In this document: piece by piece, positions 39,787 to 50,016 of the stretch | Numbering within the stretch: position 1 is the first letter of the stretch | Layout: each line of letters opens with the position of its first letter | Position numbers and translations under genes: made by a program | From: Prorocentrum cordatum | Lineage: Eukaryota; Sar; Dinophyceae; Prorocentrales; Prorocentraceae | DNA: 64,000 nucleotides | Assembly (NCBI GenBank): GCA_963575745.1 | Contig: CAUYUJ010005003.1 | Location: 101,341 to 165,340 of the forward strand | Reading direction: 5' to 3' | The notes under the pieces: model-generated | What the model saw: only the letters and a program-made list of their open reading frames with translations | Database searches by the model: none | What the model was told of the DNA's origin: nothing

Positions 39787-40925
39787 TTTGCCACCCGCTG
39801 CTGCGGACGCCGAGGGCCTGGTGCTGGACGCCGCGGCCCCGCTGCTGCGGGGCCCCTGAGAGGGCGTCGGCCTCCCCTTCTCTCTGGCGGCGTCGAACTG
39901 ACCTTACGCTCCACACCGAGGTCCTTGTACCAGCGAAAAGTTCCTGACCCGTCGCTCCCGCCCAAACCCGCGGTTGGTGGCCTCACCGTGTCCGCGTGGG
40001 GGACGAGGGGCAGAGCTTCGACCTTCCTGTCGCCCCAGTGCGGGTGTAAACGGACGCCTGTCCCGTCGTCGCGGTGCAACACGAAATCCCACATCGGCAG
40101 CTTCACTTTCACCCGCTGCCCCGCGAACTGTCGCGCGCGCACAATACTCTGACGCATGTGGTCGTAGCTGTTTGGCCGGACTTCGAGGGAACAGCCGATC
40201 AGAGCCCCGCTGCTGCGGGGCCCCTCCACGACCTCCCTGATATCTTCCTCCCTGAGCGTCGCCACCATCTCTTGCCACCGCCAAGGGACTTCCTCGTCGC
40301 TTTTGAAACCAAAGCTCGTCCTCGCACCGTGGTCGCAAACAGCGACCATGGTGGGCTTCGCATTGTCAAACCACTTGGCTTCTGACTCGAACGGGGCAGT
40401 TGGGTCTTCATTCAGATGGCGCCACCATTTCAACGCTTGATTGTGTTGCTTAAACGAAGTGCCGAGCCTCTCTTCATAACTCAAAAAATAATTAACATCA
40501 AACTTCTCAAAATCCTGGGGCCCGCGCGCCGCCGCCGCTGCGGTGGCGCGGGGCCCCTGCGCCGCAGGCGCGGCTCGGGATCCCGACCCCTCTCCTGAAA
40601 CTGCGTTCCCAAGTTCTGGTACGTTTCGGAGGGCAGCCCTCACGAAATTATCGAATTCGGGCTTGCCGAGACCAGGGGCGCGGGGGCTCACAACGCTAAG
40701 CGCGGCGAAGCGAGACGGCCGTTGAGGCGAGACCGCCGCCGCTGCTGCGGCGGCAGGGCCATCGCGCCATTTGGCGTCCTCCGTTGGCGCGTGCCCATCT
40801 TGTCGCCGGTCTCTCCAACCCCTCGCTGACCAATCATGGCCGTCCTCCCAGCCACGCCAGCCGCTGCTGCGGCTATCCCACCATCCTCCCGCGCCATCCC
40901 ATGTGTATCCGCCTGCATCGCCCAT
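39765..40925 (-). CDS. ORF A, 386-residue unknown protein
   Basis: A true ATG at 40925 gives MGDAGGYTWDGAGGWWDSRS, a Trp/Gly/Asp-rich start, then QRPSRFAALSVVSPRAPGLG, an Ala-rich linker, and a globular part with QDFEKFDVNYFLSYEERLGT, QALKWWRHLNEDPTAPFESE, AVCDHGARTSFGFKSDEEVP and VKLPMWDFVLHRDDGTGVRL. The end runs into the direct repeat. Strong composition and length make it a likely real gene or retroelement ORF. I do not recognise the family. It precedes ORFs B to E on the same strand. Confidence 0.55.
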   Translation of the reverse strand: MGDAGGYTWDGAGGWWDSRSSGWRGWEDGHDWSARGWRDRRQDGHAPTEDAKWRDGPAAAAAAAVSPQRPSRFAALSVVSPRAPGLGKPEFDNFVRAALRNVPELGNAVSGEGSGSRAAPAAQGPRATAAAAARGPQDFEKFDVNYFLSYEERLGTSFKQHNQALKWWRHLNEDPTAPFESEAKWFDNAKPTMVAVCDHGARTSFGFKSDEEVPWRWQEMVATLREEDIREVVEGPRSSGALIGCSLEVRPNSYDHMRQSIVRARQFAGQRVKVKLPMWDFVLHRDDGTGVRLHPHWGDRKVEALPLVPHADTVRPPTAGLGGSDGSGTFRWYKDLGVERKVSSTPPERRGGRRPLRGPAAAGPRRPAPGPRRPQQRVANSSFGTE

Positions 40926-41344
40926 TGCAAGACGATGGCGCAGGCGCGCGTTAGGCCGCGACGGGCCCAGCTGCACCGGTGCTCGCGGGCGATCCCACGG
41001 GCGCGGGGTGGTTTGAGCATAGCGGCGGCGGACGACGCGACGTGATTGGACGGCGGAGAACTTGAAAGGAAGGGGGTTGGAAACGAATGAACGAAGTGGA
41101 CGAAGAGCGGAAATCGAACCAGAGGGGAGGCGAAAAAAGAGCGGAAAAGAATAAGGACATGCAGACGAAGGAGAGTGACGAGGTAGATGGCGGGCCAGAA
41201 CGGCAACGGAGGATAATGTGGTGGAAATTGTGAAAAGGACGCATGGAACAACACGACGAGGATCACAGACGCAAAGATGATGAGCGCAGTGGTAGCATGA
41301 CATATCCGAAATCAAGAAGCAGGATGAGGAGGAACGGGATGACG

Positions 41345-41460
41345 AGCAACTCTGTCGCAGAGAGCCTCCGAACGCACCCCCTCTGTCACAGAGGGCCTCC
41401 GAACGCACCCCCTCTGTCACAGAGGGCCTCCGAAAAACACCCCCTCTGTCACAGAGGGGG
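41345..41460. repeat. 30-bp tandem repeat with CTGTCACAG palindrome
   Basis: Nearly four units of CCCTCTGTCACAGAGGGCCT plus CCGAACGCAC, each containing a CCCTCTGTCACAGAGGG hairpin. It lies upstream of ORF A, where the extended frame translates it. Confidence 0.9.
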
Positions 41461-41723
41461 GAAATGATCACTTTAATGCGGCTTCTGGATTACCCTAAAT
41501 TCCCAAGCACCTCGTTGTGCTTCTGCCCACCCCACCGCGCATCACCGTCGCCGTCTACGAGAGACAGGGCATCTCTGAGATGCTTGAGCATGTTGCCCGA
41601 GTGATTCGCCTTGGCAGCTTTTGCTGCTGCCCTCCCCCTCTTTTGGGGATTCGCGCTTCAACGATAAACCTCCCCTGATCCTCAACGAATATAACGCCCT
41701 AAACCCAAAGACCTTTTCGCCTG

Positions 41724-41850
41724 TGAGCGCCGGGGGCGCCTGGGGGCGCCTGGGAGCGCCTGGGAGCGCCCGGGAGCGCCTGGGAGCGCCCGGGAGCGCC
41801 TGGAAGCGCCTGGGAGCGCCAGGGAGCGCCAGGGAGCGCCAGGGAGCGCG
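41724..41850. repeat. 10-bp GGGAGCGCCT minisatellite
   Basis: About 12 units of GGGAGCGCC(T/C/A). Gly-Ala-Pro frames over it are artefacts. Confidence 0.9.
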
Positions 41851-42584
41851 TCTTGGATAGTTTGAGCTGGTCTCTAGTGCTCCGGGGGGCGTTTTGGGCG
41901 CGCACGGCCGACGAAAAGCGCGAGGCCCCGGGGCGGCGATCGCACTTTTGCATTTGCTCGCGGCCACGCACGCGCGCGCGCACGCACGCGAGCGGACAGA
42001 CCAAGGAGCATCACATCACGAACAGCAATATTAGCATTGGCATCGCCATCATCAGCGTTATCACAATCAACACCGAATAATTTTAATACTACGACAACCA
42101 CCAACCTTATCGCTATCACCATCATCATTGTCGGCACCGTTATCATCGTTTTTTATCCACCGCCATTGGGCGCATATGTTTGATGATGTGCACGGGCTGT
42201 TTTCACCGCGCAGGTTTCACCCTCTGCGGGCGCGTGGGCGTAGGTCGGCCGCGCGCAGGCGTAGGTCGGCCGCGCGCAGGTTGGGCGTTGGTTGCTTGTT
42301 GTTACCGTCGTGCCGCGACGCGCTTGCGAATGCTAGCGAGGCCAAGCCGCCCGCGACTCGCGCCCGCGCCCCGCCCGCGCCCCGCCCGCCACCGCTTGCG
42401 ATCCGCTCGCAAGTCGCCCCAGCAAGGCCACGACCGCAACAAATCATGCCCCGGACCGCCGCGCGCACTTTGGCGCGCCAGGGGTGCTGCGCGCGCGTGG
42501 GGAGATTCATCATATGCCATAATCAGACTCGTCGTGGTCCCTCTCCCCTGGACCTGGACGGGGCGTTTCGCGACGCGTTGGAGC
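41851..42584. other. No gene recognised
   Basis: Contains a CGCGCG/CACGCA stretch near 41965-41992 and an AT-richer stretch with ATCACCATCATC words (42010-42150). Open frames lack domains. Confidence 0.45.
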
Positions 42585-43195
42585 GTCCAAGATGGCCCAA
42601 GACGAGAGCGCCTCGGAGAGCCCAGGATGACCTCCAATATGGCTCAAGATAGCCTAAGACAAGATGCCTCAAGATGGCTCCGAATATGCTCCAAGAGGCC
42701 CCAAGGGCGCCCCAAGACGGCTCCAAGAAGAGGTCGCGCAGCGTTCCAAGGAAGCCTCCGAGAAGCCAACATCCTTCAAAAACATAAGGAAAACTAATGT
42801 GATTTGCCTTCTCGCCGTTTCGCTTCTGATGGCCATCCGAGGCCTCACGATGGCTCCAAAATGGCCCAGGAGGGTTCCAAGAGAGGCCACAGAGAGCCCC
42901 AAGACGGCCCCAAGAGCGCTCAAGAGCGCTCCAAGAGCGGCCCAAGAGGCTCTAGAGGGGCGACGCTAATTAGAGCTCCCCTCTTGCTTGATCGGTGTTC
43001 TCTAAGGTGGCCCAAAGAGGCGCCCAGGAGGCCCCAGGAGGCGCCAATATGGCCCCAAGAGGCTCCCAAGAGGCCTCCAAGAGGGCCCAAAGAGGTCGCC
43101 ATGAGGCTCCAAGAGGCCCCCAAGAGGCCCCAAGAAGAGGCCTCCAAGAAGCCCCCAAGAGCCCCCAAAGGGGACCCCAAGCGGCTCCGGTTGAC
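42585..43195. repeat. CCAAGAGG(CC) degenerate repeat, locus 1
   Basis: Dozens of 10-13 bp units of the type CCAAGAGGCCCC, CAAGATGGCTC and CCAAAATGGCC. The same repeat occurs at 47868-48030 just before the spliced leader relic. Confidence 0.75.
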
Positions 43196-43690
43196 TCTTG
43201 TTGCCCGCGCTGCTTGAGTATGTCTCTTCTCCCCCCGCCAGCTCCCCCCCTCTCCACCCCCCGCCCCCCCTCTCCTCCCCAGTCCGACACATCGACATCA
43301 TCGTCGTCATTTTCGGCTTCATCATCATCAACATTAGTTTCATCGTCATCGCCATCGTCGTCGGCATTACTGCTCATCATTTTCCAGGGGGATAGGCCGT
43401 GATTCCAAACAACAAACATAATCCAGCTGCCTTCGGCAAGTTCCGCCACCATGCCAGCCCAACACATTGGTTTTGGCCGCCCAGGGGCCCCCAAAACCAG
43501 GGCCGATTCATGCGGCGAGACGCGTCCCGGAGAGGGGTGGGCCCTTGAAAAAAATTCAAAGAAAAACGAACAGGACAGGACTACTTGGAATTCTTCCACG
43601 CCCCAACGTGCGAAGGCACGGCGGCGGATAATAAGTACTAGGTTTTCTCACCGATGCAATTTGGCGCGAGTTGTTGCGGCTTGCTTACGC

Positions 43691-43833
43691 TAGGGGGCCA
43701 CGCGCGAACCCGACCCTTGCACCCCGCGATTTTTGAAGGGGAGGGTGGGGTTCACTACGTTCGGGAGCTCCCGAACGAAGTGAACCCCGCCCTCCCCCTC
43801 AGAAAACGTGGGCAGGGTTCGCATCTGGCCCCC
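43691..43833. mobile_element. GC-rich foldback element, family F1
   Basis: Arms TAGGGGGCCACGCGCGAACC and GGTTCGCATCTGGCCCCCTA, inner arms GGGGTTCACTACGTTCGGGA and TCCCGAACGAAGTGAACCCC. Same family as 12142-12300. It ends 55 bases before the start codon of the next ORF. Confidence 0.9.
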
Positions 43834-43887
43834 TACCTAGTTGCGGCCCCCAGCCAGTGGCCCCACGCCGCGCCGCCGACGTGCATC

Positions 43888-44373
43888 ATGGCGGGCAGGG
43901 CTGACGCGCGTTCCCGTTCTCCTCAGCGGCACCGCATGGAGAAGATCGGCGACAGGCTACAGTTTGTCCCGCCCGCGCCCGAGTTGGGCCCTCTGTGGGC
44001 GGATCGTTGCAAACGCCCTTTCATCGACAGCATTCACCGCGCCGATTTTTTGGCCCAGGCGAAAGGCAAGCTGAGCGTTGCGTTCTGCAGGTCGTGCGGC
44101 CGATGGACCCGCAGCGGGTTCCCCCGCGCATTCATCGAGCCGTGCGACGAGAAACCGACGAAGTACAGGGGCAATAGCCTGCACCGCCTGTGGAATGGGA
44201 AGTGCCCGGTCAAGAAGAAGAACGACGCGATCTCGGCTTGGGCGGAGTTCTGGTACCCTGACGGTCGCAAGAAGAAGCCGACGCCCGCGTCGCCGCTGAT
44301 CGCCGCCAAGACCAGGAAGCAGATCGACAACATGACATCCGATTCAGCGTGCTCTGACGAGGGGGCTTGGTAA
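43888..44373 (+). CDS. Unknown 161-residue protein with CxxC
   Basis: ATG at 43888: MAGRADARSRSPQRHRMEKI, then LQFVPPAPELGPLWADRCKR, FCRSCGRWTRSGFPRAFIEP, WNGKCPVKKKNDAISAWAEF and an ending SDSACSDEGAW. The C-x2-C followed by later cysteines could form a small zinc site, which is inference. The RSRSPQR start resembles SR-type tails. The frame extends upstream through the foldback, but that part is not protein-like. No relatives recognised. Confidence 0.5.
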   Translation: MAGRADARSRSPQRHRMEKIGDRLQFVPPAPELGPLWADRCKRPFIDSIHRADFLAQAKGKLSVAFCRSCGRWTRSGFPRAFIEPCDEKPTKYRGNSLHRLWNGKCPVKKKNDAISAWAEFWYPDGRKKKPTPASPLIAAKTRKQIDNMTSDSACSDEGAW

Positions 44374-44702
44374 TGCGTCGATGGGGTCGGATTTGTTGTC
44401 TACGTTAGTTGCTGCTGAATGGCAGAGCGCGGGGTGCTCAGTTTAAGCGTTCGCAATGGATATGGGGCGTTTCGAAAAAGGCCTCGCCTTCGGCGCGCCC
44501 CGCCCTCGGCGGAAGGCCGGCGGAAGGGCTGCGGAAGGCGGCGGAAGTAAAACCTCGGCGGCTCCGCCGGCGGCGGAAGCCGGCGGAAGCTCGGCGGAAG
44601 GCGGCGGACGTTAAGGGAGACGTCAACGTGTTAGGGAATATTCTTGAAACCTGCCATATAATTGCGCCATTGACAGCCATGAGCTGGAGGTCGGAGTAAC
44701 TA

Positions 44703-44860
44703 CTAGGTCACCCCGAGGGCCGCGAAGATAACCGTGCTTCGCGTGCCGCGGCCCCCTCCCCCCCCCCTCCTTCTTCGTCTGGTGGGCGAGGGCGCGAGGG
44801 CGCGAAGATAATTGCGCGTCGCGCATCGCGCCCCGCGATGCGCGAAGGTAGGTGACCTAG
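44703..44860. mobile_element. MITE-like element with CTAGGTCACC ends
   Basis: Perfect 10-bp terminal inverted repeats CTAGGTCACC and GGTGACCTAG with GC-rich CGCGAAGATAA-containing subterminal parts. A fragment of its right half recurs at 52567-52615. Confidence 0.7.
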
Positions 44861-45479
44861 AGTAACGCTGCGCGCGCACGGCGCGATAGGGGGATCTGGA
44901 GTAGGATTGCACATTTGAGGGGGCAAGGTGCAAGGGAGGGAGGGGTCCAGAAGGGGCACAACAAGAGAATTGTTGACGCTTCGCGTACCCCCGCCATCCC
45001 ATCCAGAAGCGATGCCCACGAGAGTAGGGGGAGGGGCAAACCCCTCCCCCAAGGGGAAGAAGAGGGTTGGAAGAGGAAGCTCCTTAAACCACCTACGCCC
45101 AGAGGGCTGGTGGGATTAATGAGGGCGGCATCATTCCCCCCCTCATCCCCCTCATCCTCATCATTATCATCCTCGAAGGTTTGTCCTCGATCATCTCGGC
45201 CTCTGGAGGCCGTGATCGAGGCCCCGCGGGACATTGGCGGCGTCGGCTCATTCCGCGTTCTCCCCCCCCCATCCTTCCTTCCCTCCTTCCTCCCTTTCTC
45301 CCTCCCGCCCTCCTCCCCCCCCCTCCCCCTCTCCCCCATCCGCGCATTCCCAATGATCCCACGAACGAGGAAAGTTAACGTCATTAGACCGCCCGTCGTT
45401 CAGAGGGCTGGCGGGATTGGTCGTTGAACGCGTCTCTGGCATTTCAACTGATCCTCATCTCTCCCTCTCTGTCTCTCTT

Positions 45480-45537
<58 letters not shown>

Positions 45538-46118
45538 CCCCCTCTCTCTCTCAGATGTAGTCGGCAACGGCGCGGTCGAAGCCGATGCCGACGTCGGCCT
45601 CGCACGGCGGGGGGAGTTGCGGATTGGGCAGGGCGAGGGATGATGAGGGGGGGCGAGGGGGGATGGCGATGCAGAGGAGGAGGATGCGTGCCTCCTGCCC
45701 CCGACGCGGTGCTTGTTTGTTGCGACGGGGCCTCTGCCCCCCCCCCCCCTGCGGGCAACCAAAAGAAGAGGCACCGCATCGTCGCCCCCCCTGCCCCCGC
45801 ACCCCGCGGGGTCGATTCAGCCCTGCGTCGCGCTCGCCCCGAACAGACGCTTCCGAACAATCGGGGCATCAGCACCGCCGTCTCGGAGCTCTCGTCGCCC
45901 TAGCTCGTCCGGCCGGGGTCGCTTGGGATGAGCGTCGCGCGGCGCGCCCCGAGCACGACGGCCCTCGTGGTGGGCGCTGCCTTCTCCTCACTCACTGGCT
46001 CCTCCTCATCCACGTCCCCCACCCCTGCGCCTCCCCCGTCCTCCACCTCCCTTTTTTGGTCTCACTTCATGCCCACCACGGAGGTCGCGCATCTTAGGTG
46101 CGTTGTTAAGTTCCGCAG
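44861..46118. other. Repeat-rich stretch, no gene recognised
   Basis: Holds a TCATCCTCATCATT stretch near 45145-45175, pyrimidine-rich DNA at 45265-45340 and a CT array at 45481-45532. It may include introns of the gene ending at 46906. Confidence 0.45.
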
Positions 46119-46906
46119 ACTCTGGGGATCGAGACCGCTACACCACCAGCGCCGACGCCGGCGCATACGACTGCGCGCGCGCTGGCCTCAACGCCAGCGC
46201 CGACGCCATGTCCGCCGCCTACGTCCTTGACGAAATGAATAAGTTGATGAAGATCCCGTTCTGGAGCAACGATATTGGCCCCATGGGGTCCTGGGTGCCT
46301 CTCTACGTCAAGGTGACGGACAGCGGCAAGTACGCGGGCGTGTCCCCGACGATTGCGGAGTGCAAGAACGAGCTGAAGCGTTCTATGAGTTGGCTGCACG
46401 ACCTCGAGCCCGAACTGTGGATGGTGAAGATGACCAACAGAGGAGAGCCGCCAGAGACGGAGGGGTCGCACCCGCTAGCAGACGACTGGGTCGTGAACGA
46501 CAGGCAGGCGCTCTACATCTTCGTTCCCACGCCAGACGTCGACTACTCGCTGCGCTGCGACATGCAGAGTCGCGCTGAGGGCCGTCACGAAGTAAATGAT
46601 GACGATGCCAGCCAGGACGGCCGCGAGGATACTGAGACGCACAAGAAGGAGGGCAACTACCATTCCATGGTTACCCCAACGAGCGAGACCAGCATCCAGG
46701 ACTGGGTGGCCCAGAAGACCAAGAAGAAAACCATCGCCGGCCTCGAGGACCTGGACATCGACGAGATCTACAAGGTTGGCTTCGCCGCTGGCATCCAGAA
46801 GGGCATGATGAAGAAGAAGGCCGCCGACGCGGGCGATGCCCAGCAGGAGAGCACCCTCGAGAGCACGGGCAGCGCGGGGTCGTGGCAGCAGGTGCGCGGT
46901 GACTAA
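46119..46906 (+). CDS. Terminal exon of an unknown gene
   Basis: The open block follows TTCCGCAG and reads SGDRDRYTTSADAGAYDCAR, MSAAYVLDEMNKLMKIPFWS, SWVPLYVKVTDSGKYAGVSP, LHDLEPELWMVKMTNRGEPP, an acidic section, then IQDWVAQKTKKKTIAGLEDL and a stop. An internal ATG at 46208 could be a start. Clear globular composition. No family recognised. Upstream exons were not found. Confidence 0.55.
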
Positions 46907-47867
46907 CCGCCCGACTGCCTACCGGGAAGTTGTACACATGACGTGGCTGGCTTGGGCGAGAACTGGATACGGGCGCGGCCGCGTGTCCTTCCAGCGCTCG
47001 GCCCTCGCGCGGTCGGGCACGCCAGCCCTCGGCGCGTGTATCCAGCGGGTGGCCGCCGCTTGTTCCGTCCGTGCGTGATTCCAGCCCCGCGTGTTCCCAA
47101 CTTCTCTGCACCCGGCGGCCTGGTAAATAAGAGTTCTTCGCCCCGGTAAGGGTTCGTCCCGACGCCGGGCCTTCGCCTGCAAACTGCTTGCGGGTGCACC
47201 TTGCATTGCGCGTTGGGTCGACATGATTCCTCGCCCCCCTCCTCCTCCTCCTCCTCCTTCTCCTCCTCCTCCTCCTCCTCCTCCTCCCCCACGCCTCTCC
47301 TCGCACTCCCCTGCCTGCCCCCCTCCCCCCGCCCCCCGCCCGCCCGACGCCCCCGCCCCCATCGTTGCCCTTGCCCTTGCCCCCCTCCCTCGCGTCCTCC
47401 GCATTGCCCTCAGGCCCGGGGGGGGGCCCAGCAGATCAACCCTGGTGATTGGGTGGTCTTGGGGCAACTTTTGAATTCATGTCATTATATATATATATAT
47501 ATATATATTATTTTGTAACCTCCCAATTCATCGCGCGATGGCCATGTCAACTAGGCAAAACTTTGACAAACTCGCGTGACAGGAGGGGCGGAGTTGGAGC
47601 GGGTGGTGTAAAAGAGCCGGATTGCAGAGGCGGCGCGGGCTCCTCCTCCGAGCAAGTTTCCAAAGGGTACCCTCGCATCCTGAAGTTTCGCCTTGCATCT
47701 TCCAAAGCCGCCAGCATGACCGACAGCGGAAGGCTTCCAAAGCCCTTGCATCCTTACCGCGCATCCTTATTATAATAGGAGGATGAATAGGACGAGGCGG
47801 AGGGGGAGGGGAGGCGGAGGGGGGGGGAAGGATCAGGGGGAGGGATGAGGATGGGGACGAGGGCGCT
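46907..47867. other. No gene; microsatellites and MITE fragment
   Basis: Includes a CCT array (47237-47290), a TA array (47485-47508) and a MITE family 1 right-half fragment at about 47660-47780 (AAGCCCTTGCATCCTTACCG then CGCATCCTTATTATAATAGG). Confidence 0.6.
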
Positions 47868-48030
47868 GAGCCCAAGAGGCTCCAGGAGGCCCAAGAAGAG
47901 GCCCCCAGGAAGCCCTCAATGACCCCAAGAAGCCCCAAGAGGCCCCCAAGAGGCCCAAAAGAGGCCCCCACGATGCCCCAAACCGGCAACCAAGACGCTT
48001 CAAAATTGGTTCCAAAAGGCCCCCGAGAGA
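47868..48030. repeat. CCAAGAGG(CC) degenerate repeat, locus 2
   Basis: Units such as GCCCAAGAGGCTCCAGGAGG and CCCCAAGAGGCCCCCAAGAG, as at 42585-43195. Confidence 0.75.
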
Positions 48031-48073
48031 CCCACCACGAGATCCCAGCGAACAGTCGAGAGCCCTCTGTCAT

Positions 48074-48092
48074 CGTAGCCGTTTTGGCTCAA
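48074..48092 (+). other. Relic of the dinoflagellate spliced leader (DinoSL)
   Basis: CGTAGCCGTTTTGGCTCAA matches the DinoSL CGTAGCCATTTTGGCTCAA at 18 of 19 bases; the final G of the leader is A here and the second 5' C is T. It lies 13 bases before the ATG at 48106. Genomic leader relics directly before start codons are known in dinoflagellates and mark genes re-inserted from trans-spliced mRNA. Confidence 0.8.
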
Positions 48093-48105
48093 ATATTTGT
48101 AAGGG

Positions 48106-49509
48106 ATGGATGCCGTCTGCAACGGCTGCAGCAAGCTCTCGTGCGTTGATTGCCGCATTCGGCGCAATTTTAGCAGATGGCGATCGAGTAGCTGGGCGCA
48201 ACTGCCCAACGGCAGCCCGTGGTTGAAGCGCTCGGCTTCTGGTTGTATTGGGTGCGCGGTATGCCAGCGCGCGGCGACGATGCATGGGATTGCCTCCGTG
48301 CCGGCGCGGATGCGCCCGATCGCCAGTTGCCGTTTGCGAAGCTTTCGCGGGTGCTCCGAGTATCTCCTCAAGAAGCACGCACAATCACTTTTTCACAAGG
48401 CCATGGCGGCGTCGGCCGACGTGATTGCGGCGGCGCCACCCAAGGAGGAGTTTCAGAGGGTATTGGACCACGTCCAGAAACACTCCGCAGCTGCTGGCGT
48501 TGACGGCATATCTGGCGTTGCAGGCCACAAGAAAATCATGCAGTACATCTACTGCTTGGCGTTGGGGTCGCAGCGTTTGGACCAGGAGTTCATCAAGTCT
48601 GCTACTGGCATGTGTCTTATTCGCGATGCCCGCAAGGGCAAGTTGTGCGCGCGGTTCGCCGCGGTCGACGACAACTTGAAAGTTCGCAGAGGTATACTTG
48701 GCATTGCAAGGGGGCATGGCTCCACGGCCGAGGACACGGTGGAGGCGACGAGCAACATCTTCGATGAGTTTTCCACCGTCGTCCTGCGCAACAAGCGGAA
48801 AATCGTCAACGCCAACGTCAGAAGCAAGATGCGCAATATCTGCAAGGTGATGGTCCGGGACAGCGCCGGGGACGAAGTCTTGGCCGCCGAGATACAGCGG
48901 AGGAAACTCGTTCGGATGATGGGGCCTCTCACTCCGAACGCGCGCGCCTGTCCCGTCTGCAAGTGCCACGGTGGGCGGCGCATCCTGACCAGGCCGTGGC
49001 AAGCCGATGCGCGGATCAGGGAGATTGTCATCAATTTTGCGCATGGCAGGATTTCGCCAGCGCAATTGGCACAGCACAGCCCCGACCTCCGAGCCGAGTT
49101 CAAGAAGGTTGTCAAGGGCGTCCATCCTGACATCAAGCAGCACTGCGAGAACCTCAGGGCCGCGAAGCACCGCTTCGAGTCGCTCCAACAGCCTCTTGGG
49201 AGAACCTGCAGGTATTTTCTAACATGCCACGCGTTGATGCTCCGGGTCGCCTGCAAGCGCGCTGGGAAGCCCGCGCAGCGCGCCAAGCAGTGGTTAACTT
49301 GGGTGGCGCAATCCCCCCAGCACACCTTCATGCGCGCCCTCCTCGCCGACGCGGCCGACGAGGGCATGCTGGCCACGCGGTCCTTCGACACGGAGACGTT
49401 CGACGTGTCGGCGATCGCCAGCCATATTCACGTGTTCCTGGTTCGCATATGCGAACTGTTCGGGCCAGCTCGGAAGGCGCTCGCGCCCCCAGGAGCAGGG
49501 GGGCCATAA
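48106..49509 (+). CDS. hAT-like transposase, exon 1 (N-terminus)
   Basis: The ATG at 48106 is right after the leader relic, which supports this start. It begins MDAVCNGCSKLSCVDCRIRR, then CIGCAVC and LLKKHAQSLFHKAMAA, which together look like the Cys2-His2 (BED/TTF-type) finger at the N-terminus of hAT transposases. The body has KKIMQYIYCLALGSQRLDQE, GILGIARGHGSTAEDTVEAT and FDEFSTVVL, a pattern I associate with a large dinoflagellate hAT-like family. It stops at 49507-49509 after CELFGPARKALAPPG, before a GGA-rich stretch; the last codons may be intron. Domain calls are from motifs, not from a search. Confidence 0.6.
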   Translation: MDAVCNGCSKLSCVDCRIRRNFSRWRSSSWAQLPNGSPWLKRSASGCIGCAVCQRAATMHGIASVPARMRPIASCRLRSFRGCSEYLLKKHAQSLFHKAMAASADVIAAAPPKEEFQRVLDHVQKHSAAAGVDGISGVAGHKKIMQYIYCLALGSQRLDQEFIKSATGMCLIRDARKGKLCARFAAVDDNLKVRRGILGIARGHGSTAEDTVEATSNIFDEFSTVVLRNKRKIVNANVRSKMRNICKVMVRDSAGDEVLAAEIQRRKLVRMMGPLTPNARACPVCKCHGGRRILTRPWQADARIREIVINFAHGRISPAQLAQHSPDLRAEFKKVVKGVHPDIKQHCENLRAAKHRFESLQQPLGRTCRYFLTCHALMLRVACKRAGKPAQRAKQWLTWVAQSPQHTFMRALLADAADEGMLATRSFDTETFDVSAIASHIHVFLVRICELFGPARKALAPPGAGGP

Positions 49510-49529
49510 TAAACAGACGAGGGGGGCGA

Positions 49530-49985
49530 GGAGGAGAAGGGAAAGAGGGGGTGGAGGAGCGGGGAGAGGGGGGAATAAGCCGGCGAACGGAGCGGGGAGA
49601 TCGGTTGGCGGAAGGGGCAGGAGGAGGACGGTCGATCGACGCCCAACGCCTCTTCGGTCGTCGTTGCTGGCCGTCGTCGTCGTCGTCGTCGTCGCGAGCC
49701 CTGGCGGGGCGGCTGACGGTGGCGCGGGCGGCCTCCACCGCGCTCGCGCCCGACCGCGTCGTCGGTCGTTCGTCCTTCCGGGGCCGGGGGGGCCGCGCGC
49801 GGCGAGGAGGGGGGCGAGGCGGAGGAGGGCGGGGGGAGGGGGGGGTGGGCGGCGGGGGGAGGAGGAGGGCGAGGACGAGGAGGGGCGATGAGGACGAGGA
49901 GGACGACGAGGAGGAGGACGAGGAGGAGGAGGAGGAGGAGGAGGAGGAGGAGGAGGGGGGAGGAGGACGAGGAGGAGGAGGAGGT
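49530..49985. repeat. GGA/GAG and CGT-rich array in the hAT-like gene
   Basis: GGAGGAGG arrays (49535-49580, 49790-49985) and CGTCGTCGTC (49674-49692). Interpreted as the intron between hAT-like exons 1 and 2. Confidence 0.75.
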
Positions 49986-50016
49986 TTTTCTTGGTGCAAA
50001 GCGGACCCCTCTTCAG

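Noticed and set aside
42640-42660. CCAATATGGCTCAAG as a second leader relic
   Set aside because: It is one unit of a degenerate CCAAGATGGCTC repeat with many close variants, and no start codon or full leader follows.
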